Below, one piece after another: positions 1 to 11,036 of a stretch of 64,000 bases of DNA (the stretch's first letter is position 1; each line of letters begins with the position of its first letter). The position numbers and the translations under genes are program-made. This DNA comes from BOG-908 sp963751795. Its GTDB lineage: Bacteria > Pseudomonadota > Alphaproteobacteria > Acetobacterales > Acetobacteraceae. The DNA lies in contig CAVVVI010000004.1 of assembly GCA_963751795.1 (NCBI GenBank), positions 1,240,001-1,304,000 of the forward strand. Reading direction: 5' to 3'. The notes beneath the pieces were generated by a model. That model had not been told where the DNA came from. It saw nothing but the letters and a program-made list of their open reading frames with translations, and ran no database searches.

Positions 1-1
1 C

Positions 2-43
2 GCCGCCGTGTATCGCGCGGCGGTGGCCGACAATGGTGGCTAG
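2..43 (+). CDS. C-terminal tail of an unidentified plus-strand gene (partial)
   Basis: From base 2 the plus strand reads an open tail AAVYRAAVADNGG and then TAG. Codon third positions are mostly G or C, as in real genes here. The tail resembles the end of GT4 glycosyltransferases, such as the one at 5600-6757 that ends its fold with a similar helix, but 13 residues cannot identify a family. It would converge on the minus-strand membrane protein that ends at 65. It could also be chance. Confidence 0.35.
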   Translation, partial: AAVYRAAVADNGG

Positions 44-64
44 CGACGGCGTTGCTGTGGCCGC

Positions 65-1645
65 TCAGCGCTTCTCTGCCCGGTCGTTGCGGACGTATAG
101 ATCGGGCCAGGTGACCGAGCGCGTGTAGGCGCGGCTAAGCGTATCCATCAGGCATGGCATGTAGGTCGCCGGGGGGAACCGGCCCCAGACGTTCCAATCA
201 TCGAAGATGATGACCGGCGGCGGATGTTGCAGCAGCGCCGTGCATAAATCCCGCCGCAGCCCCAGCATCGGGTGGCTGGCATAAAGCGCGTCGGTCGGCA
301 GATAGGCGTAGAAGCCCTGCAGCGGTAATCGCCCCGCAGACCAGTAATCCGCCGGGCGATAGACCAGCGCCAGCATACGTTCGTCGGGGTGCACCAACCG
401 CCTGATCGCGACGAATGCAGGCGCATCGGACTGTCCTGCAAGGATGGTGGCCGGCTGCTGCGTGATCATCTGCCGTGTCATGCCGCCGGGGCTGGAGAGG
501 GCGTAGCGCATCGCGCACTCGGTGATCGCTATTACACCGAGCGCGCCCACGGATACCGCCAGCGATCGCCAGCCACTGCGCCCTACCCGGCCCAATGCTT
601 CTGCCACCGTGAGCGAGGCAAGCCCGATCGCGACGACGACGAACGTGCCGCCGGCAAAACCGGTCTTGCCGCGCGCATCCGTCCCCAGCACGGCCAGCAG
701 GCCGAGCAGCAGCGACGGTGTGGGAAAGATGCGGAATCCCACGACGGCAACGGTCAGCAGAGCGGCGATCCCAACATCCTGACTGATCCTGTCGGGGGAA
801 AACGACGGCAGCAGGCTGACGATGAAGCTGTGCCAGGTCAGTTCCGCGGGAACGATCTGGCGGTAGATCGTGTGAGCAAAAAGCACGTGGAAAACGATGA
901 AGCCTCGGATGCTGCCGACGCGGTACAGCCAGGTCAGACAAATCAGACTGGCCGCTGCGAAACTGCCTGCGACGATAGCGGCCGCGCGACCGTTGCGCAT
1001 GCGTGGCCCTGGCCTGACAATGGTGCTTACATGCAGAACGACGATCGTCGGCAGCCAGGCATGCGACGTAAACACGGCGAACGCGGCACACGCGCCCGCC
1101 AGCGATGCGCGCCCGAACCCCACGCCCGTGTCGCTCCATGCCGGAACGACATATTGTGCGAGGAGCACGATAATGAGCGACGCCGACACCAGATAATTTT
1201 CGAACAGATACAGCCCATCGACGATCCAGATCGAGGCGACCAGACCGACGAACACCGTCAGCGCCCAGGCGCGCTGGCGGAGAGTTGTCAGGGTTGGGCA
1301 CAGCGCAATCGCTGCGGCAGCCAGCGCCGCGAACCCGACGATGATCAGGCGGGCGTAGTTGTTATGCGCCCATCCGAACACCTGCCCGTAGGTTTCGGCC
1401 AGGAAGAAGATGAACGGACCATGCAGATCGACAAACGTGCTGTAGAGGCGGTCGCCGCGCGACAGCGCCCAGCCGCCGACGAGGTGTTCGACCTCGTCGT
1501 TGAAGGAGGTGAACCACAGGCCGAACCACGCTCGTGCCAGGAAGAAACCGACAGCCGATCCGGCGGCGAGAAGCGGCGCGCCATTGATCAGCACGAACGC
1601 ACGCGCGGACGGCGCGGCGATGGGTCCGCGCCGCGCATCGGTCAC
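65..1645 (-). CDS. Multi-pass membrane protein, PMT/GT39-like glycosyltransferase
   Basis: A 526-residue polytopic protein with roughly ten or more hydrophobic segments. The first periplasmic loop carries acidic residues in FNDEVEH (residues 48-54) followed by LSRGDRLYSTFVDLHGP, the layout of lipid-phosphate-sugar-dependent glycosyltransferases of the GT-C fold (PMT/ArnT-like), in which that loop holds the catalytic acid. The role would be transfer of a sugar from a polyprenyl carrier to a glycan, lipid or protein outside the inner membrane. The substrate cannot be read from sequence. The other envelope sugar genes up to 7.9 kb fit this. A general membrane protein of unknown function is the alternative. 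Confidence 0.65.
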   Translation of the reverse strand: MTDARRGPIAAPSARAFVLINGAPLLAAGSAVGFFLARAWFGLWFTSFNDEVEHLVGGWALSRGDRLYSTFVDLHGPFIFFLAETYGQVFGWAHNNYARLIIVGFAALAAAAIALCPTLTTLRQRAWALTVFVGLVASIWIVDGLYLFENYLVSASLIIVLLAQYVVPAWSDTGVGFGRASLAGACAAFAVFTSHAWLPTIVVLHVSTIVRPGPRMRNGRAAAIVAGSFAAASLICLTWLYRVGSIRGFIVFHVLFAHTIYRQIVPAELTWHSFIVSLLPSFSPDRISQDVGIAALLTVAVVGFRIFPTPSLLLGLLAVLGTDARGKTGFAGGTFVVVAIGLASLTVAEALGRVGRSGWRSLAVSVGALGVIAITECAMRYALSSPGGMTRQMITQQPATILAGQSDAPAFVAIRRLVHPDERMLALVYRPADYWSAGRLPLQGFYAYLPTDALYASHPMLGLRRDLCTALLQHPPPVIIFDDWNVWGRFPPATYMPCLMDTLSRAYTRSVTWPDLYVRNDRAEKR

Positions 1646-1724
1646 GCGGGAAGGCCGCAGAGTTGAGCTGTCATCCGACGCCTTCCAAATCCCATGACGC
1701 GACGCACCGCACTAGGCGATACAG

Positions 1725-2936
1725 TCACGCGACCGACGAACCGCCTTGCAGATACGCATCCATGCCGCGCGCCGCCAAGGCGCCCGTGCTGAAGCAGCCC
1801 TGCAGCAGATAGCCGCCCGTGGGCGCGTCCCAGTCCAGCATTTCGCCCGCCGCGAACACGCCCGGCAGCTTGCGCAGCATCAGTCCGGCATCGAGCTCGT
1901 CGCGGGCAATGCCGCCGGCCGTGGAAATGGCGCGCGCCATGGGTGCCAGGCCGCGCACGCGCAGCGGCACCGCCTTGATCAGCCCAGGCAAGTCGTCGCC
2001 CGCCGCCCCATCATGCCGCGCCTCCTGCACCAGGCCGATGGCCGCCGGTGACAGGCGGGCCGACCGGCGCAGGATGTTGGATAGCGACCGTCCTTGCCGC
2101 GGGCCGCCAAGGCGCGCGGCCAGTTCGGCCGCCGTGAGATCGGGGCGGAGGTCGATATGCAGGACGGCCGGGCCGGTCCCGTCCAGCAACGCACGGATCG
2201 GCGCGGATTGCGCGTAGAGCGCGCCGCCTTCCAGCCCGGTGGCGGTCACCATCGCCTCACCCCGCACGCTGCTGCCCGCCACGCTGACGGCGATGCGCTT
2301 GAGCGGCTGGCCGGCAAAGCGTTCCGCGAACAGGGCCGACCAGCCGATCTCGATGCCGCAATTGCTGGCCACCAGCGGCGTCACCGCCACGCCGCGGCGG
2401 GTCAGCACCGGCACCCAGCCGCCATCGGCACCCAGGCGCGGCCAGGAGGCGCCACCCAGCGCCAGCAGCGTGGCTTCCGCGCTGGCCCGGACCTCGCCCT
2501 GCGGCGTGGCGAACAGCAGCGCGCCATCCGCCCAGCCGCGCCAATGGTGGCGGGCGGCAAAACGCACGCCCTGCGCGGCCAGCCGGCCGAGCCAGGCGCG
2601 GAGCAGCGGCGCGGCTTTGAGCGCAGTTGGGAAAATACGGCCGGAGGTGCCCACGAAAACCGGCTGGCCCAGGCCCTCGCACCATTCCACCAGCGCGCGC
2701 TGCCCGAACCCCGCCAGCGCGCGGGCCATCCAAGGTGAGGCGTCGCGGTAGCGCGCGAGGCATGCATCCGCCGGCTCGCTATGCGTCAGGTTCAGGCCGC
2801 CCCTTCCCGCCAGCAGGAACTTGCGCGCCGGGCTCGGCATCCTGTCGTACAGCGTGACGGCGTGGCCGGCAGCCGAGAGGTGCTCGGCGGCGATCAGGCC
2901 GGCCGGGCCGGCGCCGACGATGGCAATGGCGGGCAT
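1725..2936 (-). CDS. FAD-dependent flavoprotein, HI0933/PP_4765-like family
   Basis: 403 residues. The N-terminal dinucleotide-binding motif GAGPAGL lies at residues 8-14, followed by FLLAGRGGLNLTHSE at 40-54, a signature of the HI0933/BaiN-related flavoproteins. The C-terminal FAD-contacting stretch AAGEMLDWDAPTGGYLLQG is present, and the length matches the family (about 400). Members are NAD(P)/FAD oxidoreductases; most, including this subgroup, have no assigned substrate. It is cytosolic, with no signal peptide. It lies downstream of the GMC gene on the same strand with a gap of about 55 bp, so it may be co-transcribed. The family assignment is secure, the reaction is unknown. Confidence 0.85.
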   Translation of the reverse strand: MPAIAIVGAGPAGLIAAEHLSAAGHAVTLYDRMPSPARKFLLAGRGGLNLTHSEPADACLARYRDASPWMARALAGFGQRALVEWCEGLGQPVFVGTSGRIFPTALKAAPLLRAWLGRLAAQGVRFAARHHWRGWADGALLFATPQGEVRASAEATLLALGGASWPRLGADGGWVPVLTRRGVAVTPLVASNCGIEIGWSALFAERFAGQPLKRIAVSVAGSSVRGEAMVTATGLEGGALYAQSAPIRALLDGTGPAVLHIDLRPDLTAAELAARLGGPRQGRSLSNILRRSARLSPAAIGLVQEARHDGAAGDDLPGLIKAVPLRVRGLAPMARAISTAGGIARDELDAGLMLRKLPGVFAAGEMLDWDAPTGGYLLQGCFSTGALAARGMDAYLQGGSSVA

Positions 2937-2991
2937 CCGCTCAGGTCTAGCGCGCCCGGCCAGCGGGAAGGAAGCATGCGCCTGTCGGCGG

Positions 2992-4647
2992 CTAGGCTGG
3001 CGCGCGTTTCAGGTGCTCGGCCAGGCGCAACGCCAGCGCCACGATCGTCAATGTCGGGTTGGCCTGGCTGGAGGTTGGGAAAACAGCGCTGCCGGCGACG
3101 TATAGATTAGCCACGCCGTGGACCCGGCCGTCGCCATCCACCACGCCGGTGCGCGCATCGGCCGACATGCGCGCCGTGCCGATATGGTGGCCGCCATAGG
3201 CGCCATCCTGCAGCGCCGCGTGCTCGACGGCCTCCGGATCGTAGGCCAGCGTGCCGGCGCCGCAGGCGGCAAGCTGGCCGGCCAGGGCCGCAAAGGCGGC
3301 CTTCACGGTGTGCATGTCCAGCGCGGTGCTGCGCCAGTCCACGAGGATCTTCGGCATGCCGAGTGCATCGGTCTGCCGCGTCAGCGTCACGCGGCTCAGC
3401 GGGTTCGGCTCCTGCTCGGCGTGGAAATCCAGGCTGAAGATGCCGCTGTTCGGGGCGATGATGATGCTGGGGTATTTCCGCGCCGCCAGCGTGCGCGCAC
3501 GCAGCCAATGCAGCAGGAAGCGCGTGGTCCGCACCGGATCGGCCGCGATGTTGCGGGCGTGGCGCACCAGCTCAGCCGCGCTGCCAGGGGTGTCGCCATG
3601 CAGGCGGCGGCCGTATTCGTAGCTGATAAACGGCTTGGCTAGCGCCAGCAGCGACAGCGCGCCGGTGCGATGCGACGGATCGGGGATGCGCGGGTGATGC
3701 AGGCGGGCGACAAAATTGCCGGTGCGCAGCCGCCGCTGCGCCGGTGCCGTCAGCGCCAGGCGCTGCCGGCAATAGACGCCATCGGCGGCAACATCGTAGC
3801 CGTGCCAGGCGGACCCTGCGCCGCCCGGCAGCGCCAATGCGCCGAGCGTGCCGGCGATGTGGCACATGTAATAGCGGCCGACCTGGCCGTGGCTGTTGCC
3901 CACCCCCTCCGGATGCGCGCCGCGCGAGGCGAGCAGCAGCCGCGGCGTCTCCAGCCCGCCCATCGCCAGCACGATCCGGCGGGCCTGCACGGTAAAGCGC
4001 GCGCCGCCTGGGCCCGCGGCATTCAGCGAAGCGATCTGCGCCCCGTTGGCGGTGGGCTTGAGCGCCACCACGCTGGCGTGCTGCAGCACGCGCACATTGG
4101 TGCTGTGCGCCAGCCGGGCGCGGTAACGCGTGCCGAAATGCGTGGGGATGCTGAACCGTTCCAGCGTGGTGCTGGTGAAATCCCCGCTCTCCAAACCGGG
4201 GATCAGCGCGCGGATGCCGGCAGGAAACGCCTCTGCCGCCGTGTAGGCAAAGCGGCCCGCCTCGCATAATGCGTTGGCCTCCGCGTAGTACGGCGCGAGC
4301 GTGTCGGCGCCGAACGGCCAGCCACTATGGGCGACCCAGGGGCGCGGCTCGAAATCGATCGGGTCGAACGGCACGCACCTTCCACCCCAAATGGCGGTGG
4401 AACCGCCGAAGCTGCGGCGGCGGTAGGTATGCGGCGGTGAATGCAGCGCCGGGTCGGCGACCTCCCCTTCATACTGAGCCTGCACGGAGGGCTCGAACGC
4501 TGCGCCGCCGGCCTCCAGCACCAGCACGTCCAGGCCGCTCTCCTCCAGGGCCAAAGCGAGGGTGATGCCGGCAGCGCCGGTCCCGACGATGCAGATGTCG
4601 GCCTCCAGCAGGGCACCGGCGGCGATCTCGGCGGCGTCAGCGATCAC
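2992..4647 (-). CDS. GMC-family FAD oxidoreductase
   Basis: 551 residues. The Rossmann motif VGTGAAG lies at 21-27 and a C-terminal GMC signature at about 486-535 includes GHHIGTARM and the NP pair of SSQANPTLT. GMC enzymes oxidise alcohols or sugars with FAD. The start is GTG at 4647 and overlaps the stop of the upstream epimerase gene by four bases (GTGA), so the two are translationally coupled. Together with the GT4 gene upstream this resembles polysaccharide-modifying blocks in which a GMC enzyme oxidises a sugar or polyol. The natural substrate is not inferable. A second GMC gene at 28.3 kb is of the choline-dehydrogenase type and is not a close copy. Confidence 0.85.
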   Translation of the reverse strand: MIADAAEIAAGALLEADICIVGTGAAGITLALALEESGLDVLVLEAGGAAFEPSVQAQYEGEVADPALHSPPHTYRRRSFGGSTAIWGGRCVPFDPIDFEPRPWVAHSGWPFGADTLAPYYAEANALCEAGRFAYTAAEAFPAGIRALIPGLESGDFTSTTLERFSIPTHFGTRYRARLAHSTNVRVLQHASVVALKPTANGAQIASLNAAGPGGARFTVQARRIVLAMGGLETPRLLLASRGAHPEGVGNSHGQVGRYYMCHIAGTLGALALPGGAGSAWHGYDVAADGVYCRQRLALTAPAQRRLRTGNFVARLHHPRIPDPSHRTGALSLLALAKPFISYEYGRRLHGDTPGSAAELVRHARNIAADPVRTTRFLLHWLRARTLAARKYPSIIIAPNSGIFSLDFHAEQEPNPLSRVTLTRQTDALGMPKILVDWRSTALDMHTVKAAFAALAGQLAACGAGTLAYDPEAVEHAALQDGAYGGHHIGTARMSADARTGVVDGDGRVHGVANLYVAGSAVFPTSSQANPTLTIVALALRLAEHLKRAPA

Positions 4648-5591
4648 CGGGCGGGACCGGACGCTGCAGCTTCCCAGGCCCGGGCCGCCGATATTAGCCC
4701 TGCTTCATCCGGCGTGCGCGCAAAGCCCAGCGTATCGGCGCGCGCGGGATCGAGGCGGATGTGCTGCGCAAACAGCGCCAGCAGCGAGGGCGGGATCGGC
4801 TCCGGCACCAAGCCCGGCGGCAGGCGCAGGCGCGCGCCGGCCAGCTTGCCGATTTGAAGCGGTACCACCAACGCGCGCGCTTCCAGCGCCAGCCGGCGAT
4901 GGCCGATGCGGGGCAGCGCCACCGCGCCGATAGCGGCAGCCAGCGTGGCGAACACCGCGTTCCAGCGTGGCGGGTGCGGGCTGGCCAGGTTGAAGGCACC
5001 GCTCGCGCCGCCGCACAGGCAGGCCAGGATGGCGGCCGCTACATCGTCCACGTGAACCAGGTTGCAGAACCCGTCGCCGGCTTCCCCCAGATCGCCCAGC
5101 CGGCCGGCGCGCAGCAGGCGGCAGAGCCGGCCGGTCCATTGCTGGTCGCCCGGGCCATACACGATGCCCGGCCGCAGTATCGCCGCTTTGGACAGGCCGG
5201 CCAGCGTGCGTTCGCAGGCGATCTTGCCCGCGGCGTAGCTGCTGCCGCCAGCGGCCAGCGGCGCATCCTCGCGCACCCGGCCAGCCGCGGCGCCGTACAC
5301 CGCCATCGAGCTGAGATGGATCACCTGCTGGCCGCCGGATCCGGCCACATCGCGCACCGCCTCGGCCAGGCGCAGCATGGCCCAAGGCGGCCCGGCGGCG
5401 GCGTTGACGATGGCGGTGGCCCCTGCGGCGGCAGCCTTCAGGCTGGCAGGGTCGGCCGGATCGATCACTCTCACGCCGGGGCCCGGGCGGCGGGACGCGG
5501 CGATGACAGCCACATCGGGCGCGGCGGAAAGCGCGCGGCAAGCGGCCGCGCCGATGAAGCCGGTTGCGCCAACCACCAGGACTGTGTGCAT
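4644..5591 (-). CDS. NAD(P)-dependent epimerase/dehydratase (extended SDR)
   Basis: 315 residues from ATG at 5591. The open frame extends further upstream, but that part is Arg/Ala/Pro-rich nonsense overlapping the GT4 gene, whereas the true fold starts MHTVLVVGATGFIG with the cofactor motif at residues 8-14. A SYAAGK active-site pair (Y and K of YxxxK) is visible after SSMAVYG. The role is NAD(P)-linked modification of a nucleotide sugar or similar substrate. It starts 8 bp after the GT4 stop and overlaps the GMC start by four bases, so GT4, epimerase and GMC form one operon. Confidence 0.85.
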   Translation of the reverse strand: MHTVLVVGATGFIGAAACRALSAAPDVAVIAASRRPGPGVRVIDPADPASLKAAAAGATAIVNAAAGPPWAMLRLAEAVRDVAGSGGQQVIHLSSMAVYGAAAGRVREDAPLAAGGSSYAAGKIACERTLAGLSKAAILRPGIVYGPGDQQWTGRLCRLLRAGRLGDLGEAGDGFCNLVHVDDVAAAILACLCGGASGAFNLASPHPPRWNAVFATLAAAIGAVALPRIGHRRLALEARALVVPLQIGKLAGARLRLPPGLVPEPIPPSLLALFAQHIRLDPARADTLGFARTPDEAGLISAARAWEAAASGPAR

Positions 5592-5599
5592 GCCCCGGC

Positions 5600-6757
5600 T
5601 CAGATGCCGGCAGGGCGGGGCTGCGCGCCACCGACCGTCGGCCGGGCAGCTGCGGCGGGCCGGCCGGCGGCTGCTGCACGGTAGATCGCCAGCATGTGCT
5701 CCGCAGTGGCGGCCACCTCGAACGAGCGGCGATACCGCTCGTGCCCGGCCCCGGCCAGCAGGGCGCGCTGCGCCGGATCGTCTAGCAGGCGCGCCAGGGC
5801 TGCGGCCAGCGCCGGCACGTCGCCCGGCGGCACCAGCAGGGCGTCGGTCCCATCGCACAGAAACTCCGGCACCGCGCCCACCGGCGTGGTGATGACGGCC
5901 ACGCCGTGCGCGAGCGCCTCGATCACCGCCATCGGCAGGGCCTCGTGATGGGAGGGCAGCACCAGCATGTCGGCCTGCGCCAACAGCGCCGCGGCATCGG
6001 CGCCGCCCAGCCAGCCGGGCAGGGTCACCCGATCGTCCAGCCCCAACGCGCGCGCCTCGGCGGCGAAGCGCGCCACCGCGCCGTCGCCGGCGATGGTGGC
6101 CTGCCAGGCGCGCCCGGCCAGCGCCGGCGTGGCCAAGGCGGCGAGCAGCTCGGGCACGCCCTTGCGCGCGCCGATGCGGCCGAGGAACAGGATGCGCGGC
6201 GGCCCCGGCGCACGCGGCGGCCGTGGCGCCGGCATCGGCACGCCGTTGCGCAAAACCTCAACACGCGCCGGATCGAGCCCCGCTTCGCGCACCAGGCTGT
6301 CCCGCCAGGCTTCGCCCAGCACAACCACGCGCGCGGCCCGGCGCAGGGCGCGATTCGCCATACGCTGCAGGGCACGCGGCATGCGGGCGTGGAACGCCAG
6401 GAAATCGGCGCCGTGCATATGCACGATGCAGGGCGTGGCGCAGGCAGCCGCCAGGCCGCACAGCAGGCCCTTGCGCAGCACGCTGCCGCGCGTGGTCATG
6501 TGCAGGTGGACGACATCCACCTGCCCGGTCGCGCACCGCCAGGCGAGCACGCCGGCCGCCCAGGCGAAGCGGCCCACGCCGGCTACCCGGCCGCCCTGCC
6601 CGCGGGTATCGATCACCTGCACCAGCGGGCCATCCGGCTGCATTGCCCAGGCCGCCAGCATGTAGCCCATCAGCGTGCCCACGCCGCCGGAGACATGCCC
6701 CAGCCCGCCGCCGGCACAGACGAGAACGCGAAGCGGTTGATCGGGCAAGGAGCTCAC
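5600..6757 (-). CDS. Glycosyltransferase family 4 (GT-B fold)
   Basis: 385 residues. The N-terminal acceptor domain contains GGGLGHVSGGVGT. The C-terminal donor domain begins at ILFLGRIGARKGVPELL and carries the GT4 signature SHHEALPMAVIEALAHG with its two glutamates. This is a retaining glycosyltransferase that builds a cytoplasmic glycan or lipid-linked sugar. It leads the three-gene operon with the epimerase and the GMC oxidase and is divergent from the acyltransferase at 6820. The 62 bp between them must hold both promoters. The sugar donor and acceptor are not predictable. Confidence 0.9.
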   Translation of the reverse strand: MSSLPDQPLRVLVCAGGGLGHVSGGVGTLMGYMLAAWAMQPDGPLVQVIDTRGQGGRVAGVGRFAWAAGVLAWRCATGQVDVVHLHMTTRGSVLRKGLLCGLAAACATPCIVHMHGADFLAFHARMPRALQRMANRALRRAARVVVLGEAWRDSLVREAGLDPARVEVLRNGVPMPAPRPPRAPGPPRILFLGRIGARKGVPELLAALATPALAGRAWQATIAGDGAVARFAAEARALGLDDRVTLPGWLGGADAAALLAQADMLVLPSHHEALPMAVIEALAHGVAVITTPVGAVPEFLCDGTDALLVPPGDVPALAAALARLLDDPAQRALLAGAGHERYRRSFEVAATAEHMLAIYRAAAAGRPAAAARPTVGGAQPRPAGI

Positions 6758-6819
6758 TCGGCTATGTTACGAAACGATCCGCATGGGCTACAACCGTATT
6801 CAGGCGGTGGAGGCATGTT

Positions 6820-7902
6820 TTGTTGGTCGAGGCGAGGCGGCCGGGGCGCGCGGGGGATGCAAGCGAGACGCTGGTCGGCTTGCAGGCGCTGCGGGCCGTG
6901 GCGTGCCTGCTGGTGGTCGCCTACCACGCACTGGGGACCCGCGACCGTGCCCATGGCGGCGGCGCGGAGCCGTGGCCGAACGGGGCTGCCGGCGTGGATC
7001 TGTTCTTCGTCATCAGCGGCTACGTCATGGCCGTATCGGCCCGCAAGCTGGCCGGTCGGCGCGATCCCTGGCGCGTGTTCATGGCCCGCCGGCTGGAACG
7101 CATCGTGCCGCTCTACTGGCTGCTGACGCTCGCCAAAGCCGCGATCACGCTCGCCGCCCCCGGCATGGCGCCCACCACCCGGCTATCCGGCTGGAACATG
7201 GCGGCGTCGTTGCTGTTCATCCCGGCCCGCGACGCCGCCGGCATCGTGCGGCCGGTGCTGCCGGTCGGCTGGACGCTGAATTTCGAGATGCTGTTCTACC
7301 TGGTGTTCGCCGCCGCCTTGGCCCTGCGCCGGCCCGCGCTGGGCGTGCTGCTGGCGGTGCTGGTGCCGCTCGGCGTGGCCGGCTTCTGGCGGCAGGACGA
7401 CTGGCCGGCCGTGCTGTCCCTCGCCAACGGGCTGGTGCTCGAACTCTGTGCCGGCGTGGCGCTGGCCAAACTGTTTGGCCGCATACGGCGGCCGAGCCCC
7501 GGCGCGGCCGCCCTCCTGCTGGTGGCCGGCAGCCTCGCCTTGTTGCTGGCCGCGCCGGCCGGCCCCTGGCGCTTCCTGGCCTGGGGTGGCCCGGCCCTGT
7601 GCGTGGTCGCCGGCACGGTGGGGCTCGAGCCCTGGCTGAAGCCGCGCCTGCCCGCCTTGGTGCTGCGACTGGGCGATGCCTCCTACGCGATCTATCTCAG
7701 CCACGTTTTCCTGATCCCCGTGCTGGCGCGCGGCATCGGGCATGCGGCTCTGGCCGGAACCTTCGGGCTGGCGACGCTGGTAGCTGCCAGCCTGGTGGTC
7801 TGCCCCGCCGCAGGCCTGGCACTGCACCGCTGGGTGGATGAGCCGATGCAAACCTGGCTACGCCGCCGGCGCGCGCCGCCGTTGCACTGCGTTACCACGT
7901 GA
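6820..7902 (+). CDS. Acyltransferase 3 family membrane protein (OafA/YrhL-like)
   Basis: 360 residues. TTG at 6820 is chosen as start because GGAGG at 6809-6813 sits six bases before it and the conserved fold begins just after; the longer upstream frame overlaps the divergent GT4 gene and is not protein-like. Conserved residues are visible: R25 and H36 in LQALRAVACLLVVAYH, then GVDLFFVISGYVM and ARRLERIVPLYW. About ten membrane spans. The family O-acetylates or succinylates sugars of exopolysaccharide or lipopolysaccharide, using a cytoplasmic acyl-CoA donor. It fits the neighbouring polysaccharide genes. Confidence 0.88.
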   Translation: MLVEARRPGRAGDASETLVGLQALRAVACLLVVAYHALGTRDRAHGGGAEPWPNGAAGVDLFFVISGYVMAVSARKLAGRRDPWRVFMARRLERIVPLYWLLTLAKAAITLAAPGMAPTTRLSGWNMAASLLFIPARDAAGIVRPVLPVGWTLNFEMLFYLVFAAALALRRPALGVLLAVLVPLGVAGFWRQDDWPAVLSLANGLVLELCAGVALAKLFGRIRRPSPGAAALLLVAGSLALLLAAPAGPWRFLAWGGPALCVVAGTVGLEPWLKPRLPALVLRLGDASYAIYLSHVFLIPVLARGIGHAALAGTFGLATLVAASLVVCPAAGLALHRWVDEPMQTWLRRRRAPPLHCVTT

Positions 7903-7976
7903 AACCGTCTGTGGCAGGGGCAGACCCTATGGTGCGCACGCCGGTAGAACACGGCCTTCAGAAAGGACAATCCACC

Positions 7977-8414
7977 ATGCGGTTTCGCAACATCCTCCTG
8001 ACTACGGCGCTGATCGCCTTCAGCGGCGTTGCCTTCGCCCAGGGCTGGCACGGCGAACACCATGCCGACATGCTGTTCCGCACAGCCAACCTCACCGACG
8101 CGCAAAAGGCGCAGATGAAGACGATCGAAGAGGCTGGCTGGACGCAGGCCAAGCCGATGCTCGAACAGATCCGCGCGCTGCACCAGCAGGTCGAAAGCCA
8201 GCTGCTGAGCCCTGGCGCCGTCAGCGCCGCCGATCTGGCGCCGCTGGTCTCGCAGGAAGAAACGCTGCGCAACCAGATCGACCAGATCCGCGTGAATGCC
8301 GGCCTGCAGATGCGCAGCGTGCTGACACCGGCGCAGCTTGCCGATGCGGCGGCCAAACACGCGCAGCTCGCGAGCCTTCATCAGCAGGAAAAGGCGGTGG
8401 AGGAAGCCCGTTAG
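7977..8414 (+). CDS. Spy/CpxP-like periplasmic LTxxQ protein
   Basis: 145 residues from ATG at 7977, preceded by AGAAAGGAC. A cleavable signal peptide ends at AFA (residues 19-21). Two LTxxQ motifs, LTDAQ (39-43) and LTPAQ (about residue 118), surround a predominantly helical body, as in the Spy/CpxP cradle chaperones. In that family the motifs mark periplasmic proteins that bind unfolded proteins or metal and respond to envelope stress. It lies 74 bp after the acyltransferase. No two-component system is adjacent. A general LTxxQ-domain hypothetical protein is the cautious reading. Confidence 0.75.
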   Translation: MRFRNILLTTALIAFSGVAFAQGWHGEHHADMLFRTANLTDAQKAQMKTIEEAGWTQAKPMLEQIRALHQQVESQLLSPGAVSAADLAPLVSQEETLRNQIDQIRVNAGLQMRSVLTPAQLADAAAKHAQLASLHQQEKAVEEAR

Positions 8415-8495
8415 GCCCACCGCCGCTGCTGCGATCTCTACGCCCTGTCGGCAGCTTCACCTGAAGCGCGCACGACAGCGGCGCAGAGTTGGCAC

Positions 8496-9776
<1,281 letters not shown>

Positions 9777-9817
9777 GGGTTGGTCCGATGTTATGGAGAG
9801 CGTTGTGGAGTGATGAA

Positions 9818-9858
9818 GCAAGCAGTCCTTTTTTGAAAAAAAGAACCAAAAAACTTTT
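9818..9858 (+). repeat. A/T-rich hairpin repeat, copy R1
   Basis: Copy R1 of a family of about 42 bp seen five times here. Its order is GCAAGCAGTCC, then T6, then an A-run, then the tail CAAAAAACTTTT. The stem is a T-run/A-run hairpin, imperfect in this copy (GTCC against GAAC). It lies between the aldo/keto reductase and the cystathionine synthase-family gene, both on the minus strand. No partner copy is nearby. Confidence 0.8.
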
Positions 9859-9898
9859 ATCTGTTTGGTTGCGCGGCGCTTGGGACGCGTGATGCATG

Positions 9899-10885
<987 letters not shown>

Positions 10886-10955
10886 GTGCGGTTTCCCAAA
10901 TGTCGTCGGCGGTCCGCCCTGAACATCACGATGGCGCGCCAAGCCCTTCGCGGGC

Positions 10956-10978
10956 CGCCGGGCGGGCCCGGCGTTTTT
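10956..10978 (+). terminator. Intrinsic terminator/attenuator in the leader of the first RND gene
   Basis: A perfect 7-bp stem CGCCGGG/CCCGGCG with a four-base loop (10956-10973) is followed directly by TTTTT (10974-10978). It points along the plus strand, yet no plus-strand gene ends nearby: the gene to the left is on the minus strand. The RND start codon lies 58 bp downstream. An upstream GCCC-TTCGC-GGGC hairpin (10943-10955) and a GGGCC/GGCCC pairing could compete with it. This suggests premature termination of the RND transcript or the end of a short RNA. Confidence 0.65.
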
Positions 10979-11036
10979 CGTTCAGGATCGAAGGCCTTCC
11001 TACCCTTTCTTGCCCATCGGGGGCAAAGTGGCGGCC

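Noticed and set aside
389..1666. 425-codon plus-strand frame opposite the membrane glycosyltransferase
   Set aside because: Arg/Asp/Gln-rich mirror product without hydrophobic segments or motifs; the minus-strand protein has clear membrane spans.
9777..9898. Possible SAM riboswitch before the cystathionine synthase-family gene
   Set aside because: The leader holds repeat R1 and no conserved SAM-II or SAM-V pattern that I can recognise.
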